NCBI GenBank assembly: GCA_002375985.1
Contig: DFNH01000036.1
Span: forward strand, 50,319 to 114,318
Length of the DNA stretch: 64,000 nt
Direction: 5' to 3'
From: Firmicutes bacterium UBA3572
GTDB lineage: Bacteria > Bacillota > Desulfotomaculia > Desulfotomaculales > Desulforudaceae
The notes beneath the pieces were generated by a model. The model made no database searches. It saw only the letters and a program-made list of their open reading frames with translations, and was not told where the DNA came from. Shown here in pieces: positions 7,902 through 17,010 of the stretch. Positions within the stretch are counted from its first letter, which is position 1; each line of letters starts with the position of its first letter. Position numbers and translations under genes: made by a program.

Positions 7902-8837
7902 TTATTCGCAACCTCGGGCCTGGTTGATGTCGCATTCTATCTGCCGCACCAAATCGTTCACCGAGTCGAAGTGGCGTTCTCCCCGGATATACCGGGTGAA
8001 GTAGACCCGCATAGCCTGTCCGTAAAGATTACGCGCGACGTCGAACAAATGAATTTCAATCCGCCGCACCGGGTTTTCGGTTACAAACGTCGGCCGGTAA
8101 CCGATGTTGGCCACCCCCGCAAAGACACTTCCAGCCATCGCTACTCTAACGGCATAAACCCCGGTCGCCGGCACCAAAATACTCCGGTCCGCTTCCAGGT
8201 TGGCCGTCGGGAACCCCAGTTTCCGGCCCCTGCCGTCGCCCGCCATCACCACTCCGTCGATAAACGGCGTATATCCCAGGTAGGTACGTGCCTCCTCGAC
8301 CCGACCTTGCATCAGCAACTCGCGGATGAGAGTGCTCGACACCACTTCGCCACCGACTTCCACGGGGGGAATAACATTAGCCTCATAGCCGTAGGTCCGG
8401 GAGAATTGGACCAACGTGTCCGGACCGCCCCGCCCGCGGTGCCCGAAAGTGTAATTGTAACCGACGAAAACGCTGATCGCCCCCAGCTCGCCCCACAACA
8501 CCTCCCGAATGAACTCCTCGGGAGAAAGCCTGGCAAAGTTGGGTTCAAAAGGTATTCTTAGCACCAGCCGGACGCCCAGCTCAGCGAAGATTGTCTCCTT
8601 AGCTTCCTGGGTCAACAGAAGCGGGGGCGCACTTTCCGGCCGCAGTACCGCCAACGGATGGGGATGAAAGGTAAAGATCGCCGGGACACCACCGAGCTGG
8701 CGCGCCCGCTCAACCATCCGTTGAATCAACTCCCGGTGTCCCAGATGCACACCGTCAAAGTTGCCCAGTCCGACCACCAGTCTTGGATAAGTATGTTTTA
8801 GGTTCTTAAACGAGGTCTTAAGATCCAATTGCTTCAT
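7902..8837 (-). CDS. ribF: Bifunctional riboflavin kinase / FAD synthetase
   Basis: A 311-aa enzyme that makes FMN and FAD from riboflavin. The N-terminal nucleotidyltransferase domain has GLGNFDGVHLGHRELI. The C-terminal flavokinase domain has GRGRKLGFPTANLEADRSILVPATGVYAV. The ATG at 8837 is chosen because it begins 5 nt after the truB stop and gives the usual family length. A longer frame would overlap truB. Its own Shine-Dalgarno site is poor, so coupling to truB is likely. Confidence 0.96.
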   Translation of the reverse strand: MKQLDLKTSFKNLKHTYPRLVVGLGNFDGVHLGHRELIQRMVERARQLGGVPAIFTFHPHPLAVLRPESAPPLLLTQEAKETIFAELGVRLVLRIPFEPNFARLSPEEFIREVLWGELGAISVFVGYNYTFGHRGRGGPDTLVQFSRTYGYEANVIPPVEVGGEVVSSTLIRELLMQGRVEEARTYLGYTPFIDGVVMAGDGRGRKLGFPTANLEADRSILVPATGVYAVRVAMAGSVFAGVANIGYRPTFVTENPVRRIEIHLFDVARNLYGQAMRVYFTRYIRGERHFDSVNDLVRQIECDINQARGCE

Positions 8838-8842
8838 CCCTT

Positions 8843-9778
8843 CTAACCAAGCTCCCGGTGCTCGGAACGCACCCAAACCGGCTTGAAGACCTTGGCACCC
8901 TGAGCACCCTCGGCCAACCGGGCTACGGCCAACAGGTGCTTACCGTCGCTCAAGCGAACCAGTTCAAGGCTACGGTCAGGGGCCGGAAGATCGGCTACTC
9001 CGGGAGGATACAAAGGTCGGCCGGAAAGCACCGCCTTCACGGCTCCGGACTTAACCTTGACTACCGGCAGATGCTGGAGGGCCATGTCAATGGGTACCAG
9101 GACTTCGGACCACCGACTCTCCGCGGCCAGGGCGCTGATTTCTTCCAGCGTTCGGGCCGTGGTAATGCCGAACGAACCCACCGCCGTGCGAACCAGAAAA
9201 GACATGAAGGCGCCACAACCCAGGCGGTCGCCGATTTCGGTGCACAAGGTGCGGATATAAGTGCCTTTACTGCAAGCCACATCCAGGACCAACCGCGGAT
9301 GTGCGGCATTCTCCCGCCTCACCGCCACCAGCCGCAAACGGTAGATCTTTACCGGACGCGGTTCGCGGGGCACTTCCACGCCACGACGGGCATATTCGTA
9401 AAGCTTCTTGCCCCCGATCTTGCGCGCGGAGGTCATCGGCGGCACCTGGGTAACCGGACCGGTCAGCCCGTCCAAAACCGCCCTAAGGCGCTCATCGTCC
9501 AGGCGGTCCACCGGCCGGACCCCCGTAATCTCCCCCTGGGCGTCGCCCGTAGCGGTAGACACGCCCAGCACCAACTCCACGCGGTACTGCTTGTCATCCG
9601 GCATAAACTGGATAATCCGGGTCGCCCGTCCGACAAAAACAACCAAGACCCCGGCGGCCAAAGGATCCAGGGTGCCGGCGTGGCCGACTTTCCGGAGCCC
9701 CGTTTTCTCCCGGATGACATCGACCACATCGTGGGAGGTCATCCCCGGGGGTTTTAAGACGTTAAGAACCCCTTCCAT
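8843..9778 (-). CDS. truB: tRNA pseudouridine-55 synthase
   Basis: A 311-aa TruB enzyme that isomerises U55 in the T-loop of tRNAs. The catalytic motif GHAGTLDPLAAGVLVV contains the nucleophilic Asp near residue 40. Further family signatures are PPMTSARKIGGKKLYEYARRG and CSKGTYIRTLCTEIGDRLG. A C-terminal PUA-like region follows. The ATG at 9778 has GGAGG 6 nt upstream and overlaps the end of nrnA by 17 nt, indicating translational coupling. Confidence 0.97.
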   Translation of the reverse strand: MEGVLNVLKPPGMTSHDVVDVIREKTGLRKVGHAGTLDPLAAGVLVVFVGRATRIIQFMPDDKQYRVELVLGVSTATGDAQGEITGVRPVDRLDDERLRAVLDGLTGPVTQVPPMTSARKIGGKKLYEYARRGVEVPREPRPVKIYRLRLVAVRRENAAHPRLVLDVACSKGTYIRTLCTEIGDRLGCGAFMSFLVRTAVGSFGITTARTLEEISALAAESRWSEVLVPIDMALQHLPVVKVKSGAVKAVLSGRPLYPPGVADLPAPDRSLELVRLSDGKHLLAVARLAEGAQGAKVFKPVWVRSEHRELG

Positions 9779-10760
9779 CACAAGCCTCCGCCACGGCCTT
9801 TTCCACGGCCGCTACCACCTGCATCTCGACCTCCGCCAAACTACCCGGCAACGTGCAGCCGGCGGCCCGGGGATGGCCGCCACCCCCAAACGCCGCCGCC
9901 AGTTGGCTGACATCAATCCTGCGCTTGGACCGAAAACCGACCTTGATCTGATTGTCCGGCATTTCCCGGAACAACAGACCAACTTCCACACCCTTAATGG
10001 TACGGGTGTAATTAATGAGGTTCTCGGCATCGGCCTGGCCGCTGCCGGAGGCCGCCTCCATCGACCTGGTCAGTTTCAGCCAAGCGATACGACCGCACTT
10101 GCTCAGACGCAGCGTGCCCAAAACCAGGTGCAGTAACCTGATCACCGCCACCGGTCGTTCATCATAAATCTTGGTGCTGATGGCGGCCACATCGATACCG
10201 TGCTCGATCAAACGCGCCACCCGCCGATGTGTGTCCGGTCCGGTATTTTCGTACCGGAACGAACCGGTATCGGTCAAAATCGCCGTGTACAAACAGGCGG
10301 CAATCTCGGGCGTGAGGGCGACTTTCAGCAGCTCGGCCAGATCAAACACGATTTCGCCCACCGCCGCCGCCGCAGGATCAACATAACTTAAATCCGCAAA
10401 GGGGATTGCCGAGAGGTGATGATCCAGGTTTATCACCCGAATGCCGGGCTGTGACAACAACGGCATTACCGCCGGCCCCAATCGGTCGGGCACCGAACAG
10501 TCCAGGGCAATCAAAGCGTCATAGTGACCGTCAGGAACGCGTCCCACATGGATACGGTCTGTGCCGGGTAAAAAGCGGTAATTTGCCGGGATTTCATCCT
10601 GGCTGACTAATGTGGCGGCCACCCCCAGTTTTTCCAGAATCAGACCAAGGGCCAGCGTGGAACCGATGCTGTCACCGTCCGGCATTACGTGTCCGGCCAA
10701 AACCGGCCTCTTTACCCGTCGCAACTCCGCGGCAATTTCCTTGAGGCTTTGCTCAGGCAT
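9762..10760 (-). CDS. nrnA: DHH/DHHA1 nanoRNase / pAp phosphatase
   Basis: A 332-aa DHH-family phosphoesterase of the NrnA type, which degrades 2-5 nt RNAs and pAp in Gram-positive bacteria. Motifs: GHVMPDGDSIGS (motif I), ALDCSVPDR (II), NLDHHLSA (the DHH motif), DTGSFRYENT, and a C-terminal DHHA1 domain ending FGGGGHPRAAG. The ATG at 10760 overlaps the rbfA stop by 8 nt and has GGAAG about 8 nt upstream. The gene normally sits between rbfA and truB, as here. Confidence 0.95.
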   Translation of the reverse strand: MPEQSLKEIAAELRRVKRPVLAGHVMPDGDSIGSTLALGLILEKLGVAATLVSQDEIPANYRFLPGTDRIHVGRVPDGHYDALIALDCSVPDRLGPAVMPLLSQPGIRVINLDHHLSAIPFADLSYVDPAAAAVGEIVFDLAELLKVALTPEIAACLYTAILTDTGSFRYENTGPDTHRRVARLIEHGIDVAAISTKIYDERPVAVIRLLHLVLGTLRLSKCGRIAWLKLTRSMEAASGSGQADAENLINYTRTIKGVEVGLLFREMPDNQIKVGFRSKRRIDVSQLAAAFGGGGHPRAAGCTLPGSLAEVEMQVVAAVEKAVAEACDGRGS

Positions 10761-11112
10761 CCTGTCTTCCGGGCTGCCCCTTTCTGAGGTCGTCAATGAG
10801 CCTAATCAGTCTGGCCCCTTCATCAATGGAACGGTCCAACACGAAAGTGACCTCCGGCGTGTGGCGCAGGCGAATCCGCCGGCCGAGTTCGGTGCGCACG
10901 AAACCCTGCGCGCGCTGCAGGGCCCGCCACGTATCCTCTTGCTGCGCTTCGTCGCCAAACACACTTACATAAATCTTGGCGTAACGCAGGTCGGTTGAAA
11001 CTTCGACCGTGGTCACGCTTACAAAGCCAATGCGCGGATCCTTCATGGTCCGGAGTATTTCGGACACTTCTTTTTTGATCACTTCGGCCAGCCGTTCGGG
11101 TCTATGAGGCAT
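10753..11112 (-). CDS. rbfA: Ribosome-binding factor A
   Basis: A 119-aa KH-fold protein for late 30S maturation. Typical RbfA sequence: RPERLAEVIKKEVSEILRTMKDPRIGFVSVTTVEVSTDLRYAKIYVSV. The ATG has AGGAGG upstream. It lies 47 nt after infB in the standard order. Confidence 0.97.
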   Translation of the reverse strand: MPHRPERLAEVIKKEVSEILRTMKDPRIGFVSVTTVEVSTDLRYAKIYVSVFGDEAQQEDTWRALQRAQGFVRTELGRRIRLRHTPEVTFVLDRSIDEGARLIRLIDDLRKGQPGRQDA

Positions 11113-11159
11113 CGGGCCACACCTCCTGTATGGATGTGTGTGAGGTGGTCAACCGCCGC

Positions 11160-13880
11160 CTATTGAAGTTCGCGCTGAACCTCTTCCGTAGTATAAAACT
11201 CCAGCAAATCGCCCTCGTGAATATCGTTGAACCGCTCAAGAGTCAGACCGCATTCGTAGCCTTGAACTACCTCCCGCACGTCGTCCTTAAACCGCTTCAA
11301 GGATGACAGCCGGCCATCGTAAACCACTTTACCGTCACGGATCACACGCACCTTTGCGTCCCGGACGATCTTACCCTCCTGTACATAACAACCGGCAATT
11401 GTCCCGACACGGGACGCTTTGAAAATCTGGCGCACTTCAGCCTGACCGAGAATCACTTCGCGGTATTGCGGTTCCAGCAAGCCGGAGAGCGCCGCTTTGA
11501 CGTCATCCAGAATTTCATAAATCACCTGATAGGTTCGGATATCTACCATTTCCCTCTCAGCCGCCTTACGGGCGTTGACGTCGGGACGGACGTTAAAACC
11601 GATGATGATCGCCTTGGAGGCGGAGGCGAGCATTACGTCGGTCTCGGTAATAGCCCCCACACCGCTGTGCACCATCTGCACCTTAACCTCATCGGTGCTG
11701 AGCTTTTCCAAAGCCTGCACCAGGGCTTCCACCGAACCCTGAACGTCGGCCTTCACAATCAGGGGCAGTTCCTTCACCGCCCCTTCCTGGATGCGGCTGA
11801 AGACCTCCTCGAGAGAAATTCTCCCGGCAGCCTTGAGGAGTTCTTCCTGGCGCTTGCGCTCTTGCCGCTTGTCGGCTATTTGCCGCGCCAGCTTCTCGTC
11901 TTTTACCCGGTAAAAGCGGTCGCCGGCCTGGGGAACTTCCGAAAAACCGAGTACCTCCACCGGCGTAGACGGGCCCGCCTTCTTGACCCTCCGGCCCTTG
12001 TGATCAATCATCGCGCGTACCCGGCACGAACTGCTGCCGGCTACCAGCACGTCACCTACGCGCAGGGTGCCGTTTTGCACCAACACGGTGGCCACCGGTC
12101 CCCGGCCCTTATCAAGCTGTGACTCAATGACCGTTCCCCGGGCGGCACGTTTGGGGTTGGCCTTTAATTCGTGCACTTCGGCCACCAAGAGAATCATCTC
12201 CAGCAATTCGTCCAGGCCGGTCTTCTTAAGGGCCGAAACGGGTACACAAATCGTATCCCCGCCCCACTCCTCGGGCACAAGCCCGTGTTCGGTCAGCTGT
12301 TGTTTTACCCGCTCGGGATTGGCATCCGGTTTGTCCATCTTGTTGATGGCCACCACGATAGGTACCCCTGCCGCCTTGGCGTGGTTGATGGCCTCAACCG
12401 TTTGGGGTTTCACCCCGTCGTCAGCCGCCACCACCAAAACGGCAATGTCAGTGACGCTGGCTCCCCGGGCCCGCATAGCGGTAAAGGCTTCGTGCCCCGG
12501 TGTATCCACAAAAGTGATCCGTTTGCCCTGATGCTGCACCTGGTAGGCACCGATATGCTGGGTAATCCCGCCCGCTTCGGTTGCCGTGACGTTGGCATCA
12601 CGGATGGCGTCAAGAAGGGAAGTCTTGCCATGGTCCACGTGACCCAACACGGTCACCACAGGCGGCCGAGGTTCCAGTTGGGTTGGATCGTCCTCTTCCT
12701 CTTCCAACTCCAACCGCTCTTCAGCGTCGGGCTCCTTGGGCTTAAGCTCCACTATAAAACCGAATTCTTGGGCGACCACCGCGGCCGTTTCGGCGTCAAT
12801 CTCCTGGTTGATGGTGGCCATCACCCCGAGGAACATCAGTTTCTTGATGATTTCCGCGGCCTTGATGCCCATCTTTTCGGCCAGCTCTTTCACCGTCAGG
12901 TTACCACTGATGGTGATCGGCTTGCGCTCAACGGGGGGCACAATGTTCTTCTCCCGCGTACTCCGGGGACGCCGCACCCGGTCTTCGCGCCCGCCGTTTT
13001 TCCGGTCCCACTGGTTGGCCCATTGCGCCCGCTTTTCTTTTTCTTTCTTGTCCGCGAAACGCTGCTGCCCAGCAGTTTTGTCGGGCTTGACCGCTTCAAG
13101 CTCCGCCGGTGGTTTCGGGATAGCCTTGCTGGGGATAACGCTCCGCCCCGGGGGACGCTTTTCGCCATAGCCTGCAGAGGGCAGCCCGGCTCCCGGTCTT
13201 CCCCGCGGCGGCTGAGGTTTCCTCTGGCTCTCCGCTCCGGCCGGCCTCGGGCTATGCGGACGTCCGATCGGCGGCCGGCCTTCCGGCGCGGGGCGACCCC
13301 CGGTCGGCTGTGCCTTCCCACCTGGTTGGTAAGAAGGTGTTCCAGCAGGCTGTGGCCGGTTATCGCCGGGCGTACGCACACCTGTAGCCGCAGGGGCCGG
13401 ATCGACCCGTCGCGGCGGGGACGGAGCAGTATCCGGGCCCGGCTTCGGCGCCGCCGGCTCAGCCGTCTCCGGTTGCGGTGCCAGAGGTGGGCTCGGACGT
13501 TTTACTTCCGGCTGCCCTCCAACCGGGGGTAAAATGGTCGGCACCCGGAAAGGCCGCTCAATCAAACGCTTGTCCGGCGGCCGCTGCGGCACCTTGTCCA
13601 CCAGACCCGGGCCGTATTGGCTTAGCTTGACCCATTGGGGTCGGGGCGCACGCCCGACAGCCTGCCCGGCACTCTCAGGCTGTCCCGGCGTTTTGGTATT
13701 CGCTTCCCCACCCGTTTGTTTGTCCGCCTTCAAGTGCCGCCGCAAACGTTCGATATCTTCGTCCTCGAGGGTGCTCATATGACTCTTAACTTTGATTCCG
13801 ATCTCGCCCAACACCGAAATCAAATCTTTGCTCCCCAGCTTGAATTCCTTGGCCACCTCATGGACACGCTTTTTCGTCAA
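11160..13880 (-). CDS. infB: Translation initiation factor IF-2
   Basis: A 906-aa GTPase that places initiator tRNA on the ribosome. The N-terminal IF2N domain (MTKKRVHEVAKEF, ~1-55) is followed by a long Pro/Arg/Gly-rich linker of about 230 residues and a second IF2N domain near residue 325. The G domain (~405-575) has GHVDHGKTSLL, DTPGHEAF and NKMD. Domains II-IV complete the protein. The linker codons are strongly GC-biased, producing long spurious open frames on the opposite strand. The start is TTG with GGAGG 8 nt upstream. Confidence 0.98.
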   Translation of the reverse strand: MTKKRVHEVAKEFKLGSKDLISVLGEIGIKVKSHMSTLEDEDIERLRRHLKADKQTGGEANTKTPGQPESAGQAVGRAPRPQWVKLSQYGPGLVDKVPQRPPDKRLIERPFRVPTILPPVGGQPEVKRPSPPLAPQPETAEPAAPKPGPDTAPSPPRRVDPAPAATGVRTPGDNRPQPAGTPSYQPGGKAQPTGGRPAPEGRPPIGRPHSPRPAGAESQRKPQPPRGRPGAGLPSAGYGEKRPPGRSVIPSKAIPKPPAELEAVKPDKTAGQQRFADKKEKEKRAQWANQWDRKNGGREDRVRRPRSTREKNIVPPVERKPITISGNLTVKELAEKMGIKAAEIIKKLMFLGVMATINQEIDAETAAVVAQEFGFIVELKPKEPDAEERLELEEEEDDPTQLEPRPPVVTVLGHVDHGKTSLLDAIRDANVTATEAGGITQHIGAYQVQHQGKRITFVDTPGHEAFTAMRARGASVTDIAVLVVAADDGVKPQTVEAINHAKAAGVPIVVAINKMDKPDANPERVKQQLTEHGLVPEEWGGDTICVPVSALKKTGLDELLEMILLVAEVHELKANPKRAARGTVIESQLDKGRGPVATVLVQNGTLRVGDVLVAGSSSCRVRAMIDHKGRRVKKAGPSTPVEVLGFSEVPQAGDRFYRVKDEKLARQIADKRQERKRQEELLKAAGRISLEEVFSRIQEGAVKELPLIVKADVQGSVEALVQALEKLSTDEVKVQMVHSGVGAITETDVMLASASKAIIIGFNVRPDVNARKAAEREMVDIRTYQVIYEILDDVKAALSGLLEPQYREVILGQAEVRQIFKASRVGTIAGCYVQEGKIVRDAKVRVIRDGKVVYDGRLSSLKRFKDDVREVVQGYECGLTLERFNDIHEGDLLEFYTTEEVQRELQ

Positions 13881-13913
13881 GTAATCACCTCCACTATTTC
13901 CAAAACCAAAACC

Positions 13914-14222
13914 CTAGGTCCCGGACATTTCGAGTAACCGCATTACCCGCCGGGCTAGATGCTCTTCCAGCAAAGCGACCACCGCTCGTGGGGACTTGCC
14001 CACCGCCGCTCCCAGTTCGTCTTTCGTGCCAAACTCCACGCAAGGCACCGCGTAGCGCGCCGCGAGTGCGGAAAAGTCTCTCCTGGTGGCCGGCGCCGCG
14101 TCACGGGCAATGATCACCAGCCGGGCCTGGTGCCTCTCCAGTTTGGCGCGCACACCCTCATCGCCGGAAACCACGCTGCGTGCGCGCTGCCCAAGCCCTA
14201 GAAGTTTAAATACCGCCTGCAA
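13914..14222 (-). CDS. ylxQ: L7Ae family RNA-binding protein YlxQ
   Basis: A 102-aa L7Ae/L30e-fold protein, the YlxQ kink-turn-binding type found in nusA operons. Typical segments are VFKLLGLGQRARSVVSGDEGVRAKL, ARLVIIARDAAPATRRDF and VEFGTKDELGAAVGKSPRAVVAL. I chose the TTG at 14222 because GGAG then lies 10 nt upstream. An in-frame extension upstream runs through rnpM and has no family similarity. It overlaps the 3' end of rnpM by 17 nt. Confidence 0.9.
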   Translation of the reverse strand: MQAVFKLLGLGQRARSVVSGDEGVRAKLERHQARLVIIARDAAPATRRDFSALAARYAVPCVEFGTKDELGAAVGKSPRAVVALLEEHLARRVMRLLEMSGT

Positions 14223-14487
14223 ATTCTTCAATCTCCTTCCGGAGTTTTTCAACTGTCTCCGCCGCCACGCCGTGTCTGAGCGCCTTCTCCAACCTCCTCG
14301 CCTGCAAAGCCAGATCCAGACAACTTGCCTGCCTGCACACGTAAGCACCCCGACCGGCGCGTTTTCCGGTCGGATCTACTTCCACCGTACCGTCGGCGGT
14401 ACGCACCAACCGGATAAGCTCTTTTTTGGCGCGCATTTCCCGGCAGCCGAGACACATCCGCAACGGCTCCCGCTTTCTTCTGGCCAT
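14206..14487 (-). CDS. rnpM: RNase P modulator RnpM (YlxR family)
   Basis: A 93-aa YlxR protein. Family signatures: RMCLGCREMRAKKELIRLVR near the N-terminus and GKRAGRGAYVCRQASC in the centre, whose GRGAYVC motif is diagnostic. Recent work links the family to RNase P RNA binding. It lies directly downstream of nusA with an ATG and an AGGAGG-like site. Confidence 0.95.
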   Translation of the reverse strand: MARRKREPLRMCLGCREMRAKKELIRLVRTADGTVEVDPTGKRAGRGAYVCRQASCLDLALQARRLEKALRHGVAAETVEKLRKEIEEFAGGI

Positions 14488-14508
14488 ACCAGAACCTCCT
14501 GCTTCCGG

Positions 14509-15603
14509 CTAGCTCTGTTCCACACCTTCTGCTTCCAGTCCCTGCTGCTCAAGGTACTCACGGTAGATCTCCGCCATCTGTGACTCGCTCTTGATATCGA
14601 TTTTCCAACCGGTTAGCTTGGCTGCTAAACGGGCGTTTTGCCCCTCTTTACCGATGGCCAGAGACAGTTGGTGATCCGGTACGATCACGCGGGCAATTTT
14701 CTCGTCCTCCCAGACCTCAACCGCGACTACCTTGGCCGGGCTTAGCGAACTGGCCACAAACTTGGAGCTGTCCGGACTCCACTTGACCACGTCGATCTTT
14801 TCGCCGTTTAGTTCCTGGACAATAGACTGCACCCGGACACCCTTGGGACCGACGCAGGCCCCGACCGGGTCGATATTCTCGTCGTGCGAATAAACCGCGA
14901 TTTTCGAACGCGCTCCGGCCTCCCGGGCGATCACTTTCAGCTCGACCAAGCCTTCTTGCAACTCGGGAACCTCCAGTTCAAACAATCGCTTCAATAGACC
15001 CGGGTGTGTCCTTGATACCAAGATCACCGGCCCCTTGGTGGTCTTTTTGACCTCCACAATATATGTCTTCAAGCGCTGGCCGGGACGGTAATTCTCCCGT
15101 GGTATCTGTTCGGAAGGAGTCAGGATCGCCTCCGCCTTGCCGAGCTCGATGTACACGTTGCGCTGCTCAATACGCTGCACCACACCGGTGACAATATCCC
15201 CTTCGCGGCTGGCAAACTCCTCGAAAACCATGTTTCTTTCGGCTTCCCTGATCCGCTGAACCACTACCTGTTTGGCCGTTTGGGCCGCGATCCGCCCAAA
15301 ATTATCCGGTGTGATCTCTGTTTCAACCAGGTCGTTAAGCTGATAGGCGGGATTTAAAGCCCTGGCCTCCTCCAGGGAGATCTGATCACTGGGATCTTCT
15401 ACCTTTTCCACGACCGTACGTCTGGCAAACACCTTACAGTCACCGGTTTCCCGGTCGATATGCACCCGGGCATTATGGGCAGTACCGAAATTGCGTCGGT
15501 AGGCCGACAGTAAAGCCGCTTCGATAGCCTCAAGGAGGACATCCACGCTGATATTCCGCTCTTTTTCCAGGTCACGCAACGCCGACAAGAATTCGCTATT
15601 CAT
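14509..15603 (-). CDS. nusA: Transcription termination/antitermination factor NusA
   Basis: A 364-aa NusA. The N-terminal RNA polymerase-binding domain (MNSEFLSALRDLEKERNIS) is followed by S1 (~130-200) and two KH domains (GACVGPKGVRVQSIVQELNGE and SLAIGKEGQNARLAAKLTGWKIDI). It lacks the acidic repeats of enteric NusA, as is normal in Firmicutes. ATG with GAGG upstream, 24 nt after rimP. Confidence 0.98.
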   Translation of the reverse strand: MNSEFLSALRDLEKERNISVDVLLEAIEAALLSAYRRNFGTAHNARVHIDRETGDCKVFARRTVVEKVEDPSDQISLEEARALNPAYQLNDLVETEITPDNFGRIAAQTAKQVVVQRIREAERNMVFEEFASREGDIVTGVVQRIEQRNVYIELGKAEAILTPSEQIPRENYRPGQRLKTYIVEVKKTTKGPVILVSRTHPGLLKRLFELEVPELQEGLVELKVIAREAGARSKIAVYSHDENIDPVGACVGPKGVRVQSIVQELNGEKIDVVKWSPDSSKFVASSLSPAKVVAVEVWEDEKIARVIVPDHQLSLAIGKEGQNARLAAKLTGWKIDIKSESQMAEIYREYLEQQGLEAEGVEQS

Positions 15604-15627
15604 TTTTACCTCCTACAAACGTAACCC

Positions 15628-16092
15628 CTAAAACTCCACCGCCAAGGTCGCCTTGGAAATGTTGTGCCACGGAATTAACAGCTCACGGTCGTCTACCAGG
15701 ATTGTCACTCCCTGTTCGTTGCTACCTACCAGCCGCCCCGTGAACTTCCGGCGACCGTCCTGCGGGGCATAGGTACCGATCCGGACCAGCCGACCCGCAT
15801 AACGCTGATAATCTTCGGCCTTCTTCAACGGCCGTTCCAAACCGGGCGAGGAAACCTCGAGTACGTACGAGTGGGGAATGAAATCTAATTCGTCCAGCAC
15901 CTGTTCAACCGCCCGGGAAACCCGTTCACAGTCATTCAGATTAACACCGCCGGGCTTGTCAATAAAAATGCGCAGGCACCAGCGCCCGGCCTCGTGGGCA
16001 TACACCACTTCAACAAGTTCGGTACCGTTTCTTGCGGCAATCGGTCCGGCCAGTTCTTCTACCCGGCCGGCGATTTCGTTTCTGGATAACAC
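15628..16092 (-). CDS. rimP: Ribosome maturation factor RimP
   Basis: A 154-aa 30S assembly factor. Family pattern: GTELVEVVYAHEAGRWCLRIFIDKPGGVNLNDCERVSRAVEQVLDE and YVLEVSSPGLERPLKKAEDYQRYAG. It is the first gene of the nusA-infB operon, with its own promoter and leader hairpin upstream. Confidence 0.97.
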   Translation of the reverse strand: MLSRNEIAGRVEELAGPIAARNGTELVEVVYAHEAGRWCLRIFIDKPGGVNLNDCERVSRAVEQVLDELDFIPHSYVLEVSSPGLERPLKKAEDYQRYAGRLVRIGTYAPQDGRRKFTGRLVGSNEQGVTILVDDRELLIPWHNISKATLAVEF

Positions 16093-16125
16093 CGCGACAC
16101 CTCCGCTGCCACCGCATTAATGCAA

Positions 16126-16148
16126 AGGAGTGGGGCGGAACCCACTCC
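16126..16148 (-). promoter_or_regulatory. rimP-nusA operon leader hairpin
   Basis: A perfect GGAGTGGG/CCCACTCC stem with a six-base loop in the leader between the promoter and rimP. It is followed on the minus strand by TTTGCATTAATG. Hairpins of this GAGTGGG type are common ahead of rimP in Firmicutes and could serve NusA-linked attenuation. The weak U tract argues against a strong terminator. Confidence 0.55.
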
Positions 16149-16185
16149 TTCGGAATCGTGCGACAAAATCACCTTACCGGAGGAT

Positions 16186-16214
16186 AGTATAACACAAGAC
16201 AAACCACACTACAA
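16186..16214 (-). promoter_or_regulatory. Promoter of the rimP-nusA-infB superoperon
   Basis: Minus strand: -35 TTGTAG (16209-16214), 17-bp spacer, -10 TATACT (16186-16191). The predicted start is about 30 nt before the leader hairpin. Confidence 0.65.
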
Positions 16215-16306
16215 CATGCGGCAGCCGGCAACACCCGATTCAAAAAAGCGCATGCCCACCAACCACCGCGTGGCCGATCCGCAAGCGCTCCTGAACACCA
16301 GCCAGG

Positions 16307-16633
16307 TTAATTGCCGTTCAACAAAGCATTAACCTTTTCCACCACTACGTTGCGGGGGATGAATCCGACTTCTTGGTCGATCACCTGGCCGTCCTTGAAA
16401 AACAAAAGGGTCGGAATGCCCTTGATACCGAAACGCGCCGCCAGCGCCTGGTTTTGATCCACGTTCACCTTGGCGAATTTGACCTTACCGGCGTATTCCC
16501 GCGCCACCTGTTCTATAACGGGAGCCAGGCTGCGGCAAGGACCACACCAAGCTGCCCAAAAGTCAACCACTACCGGCTGCTGGCTCTTGGTAACCTCGGT
16601 TTCAAAGGTTTGTTCGTTAACCTCGATAATCAC
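16307..16633 (-). CDS. trxA: Thioredoxin
   Basis: A 108-aa thioredoxin with active site FWAAWCGPCRSLAP, cis-Pro loop GIKGIPTLLFF and G in the C-terminal helix, all normal. It reduces protein disulfides in the cytoplasm. I chose GTG at 16633 because GAGAGGG lies 8 nt upstream and the protein then starts MIIEVNEQTF, typical of the family. The 14-residue upstream extension lacks similarity. Confidence 0.96.
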   Translation of the reverse strand: MIIEVNEQTFETEVTKSQQPVVVDFWAAWCGPCRSLAPVIEQVAREYAGKVKFAKVNVDQNQALAARFGIKGIPTLLFFKDGQVIDQEVGFIPRNVVVEKVNALLNGN

Positions 16634-16696
16634 GTGGACATCCCTCTCAAAAATTAATGATTCTTCGGGGAACAACCTATTCCCAGCTTAGATCCT

Positions 16697-16891
16697 TCAG
16701 CCCCCGCCGAAACCACCCGAACTGCAGGCACCGCCGGAGGACCGCCGGCCAAACAAGCTGAAGGGGGCAATGGTCTGCCGGATATCCTGTCCCTTGCACT
16801 TGGGACAATGTAGTTTGTCTTTATCCGACAGATGCACAAGAACCGTGAATCTGTGACCGCAGTCCTGGCACTGAAAGTCGTACACGGGCAC
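16697..16891 (-). CDS. FmdB family zinc ribbon protein
   Basis: A 64-aa protein with the FmdB/CxxC_CxxC_SSSS pattern: MPVYDFQCQDCGHRFTVLVHLSD, then CPKCKGQDI, and a Ser/Gly-rich tail. Two CxxC pairs should bind one zinc. The function is not established; members were first described as regulators of amidase genes. GTG start with GGGAGGTG upstream. The genes for trxA and the XRE protein flank it on the same strand. Confidence 0.9.
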   Translation of the reverse strand: MPVYDFQCQDCGHRFTVLVHLSDKDKLHCPKCKGQDIRQTIAPFSLFGRRSSGGACSSGGFGGG

Positions 16892-17010
16892 GGACCACCA
16901 CCTCCCTTACCAGCATAGTGCCCTCGTTCCGCCTTATTGTACTATAAACCATCTGCCCTGGCAATATTTACGCCCGGGATATTTTAGGGACAGCTTTTAA
17001 AAAACACGCC

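Noticed and set aside
12171..13532. 453-codon plus-strand open frame opposite infB
   Set aside because: It lies wholly opposite IF-2, including the biased linker; no Shine-Dalgarno site and no known family.
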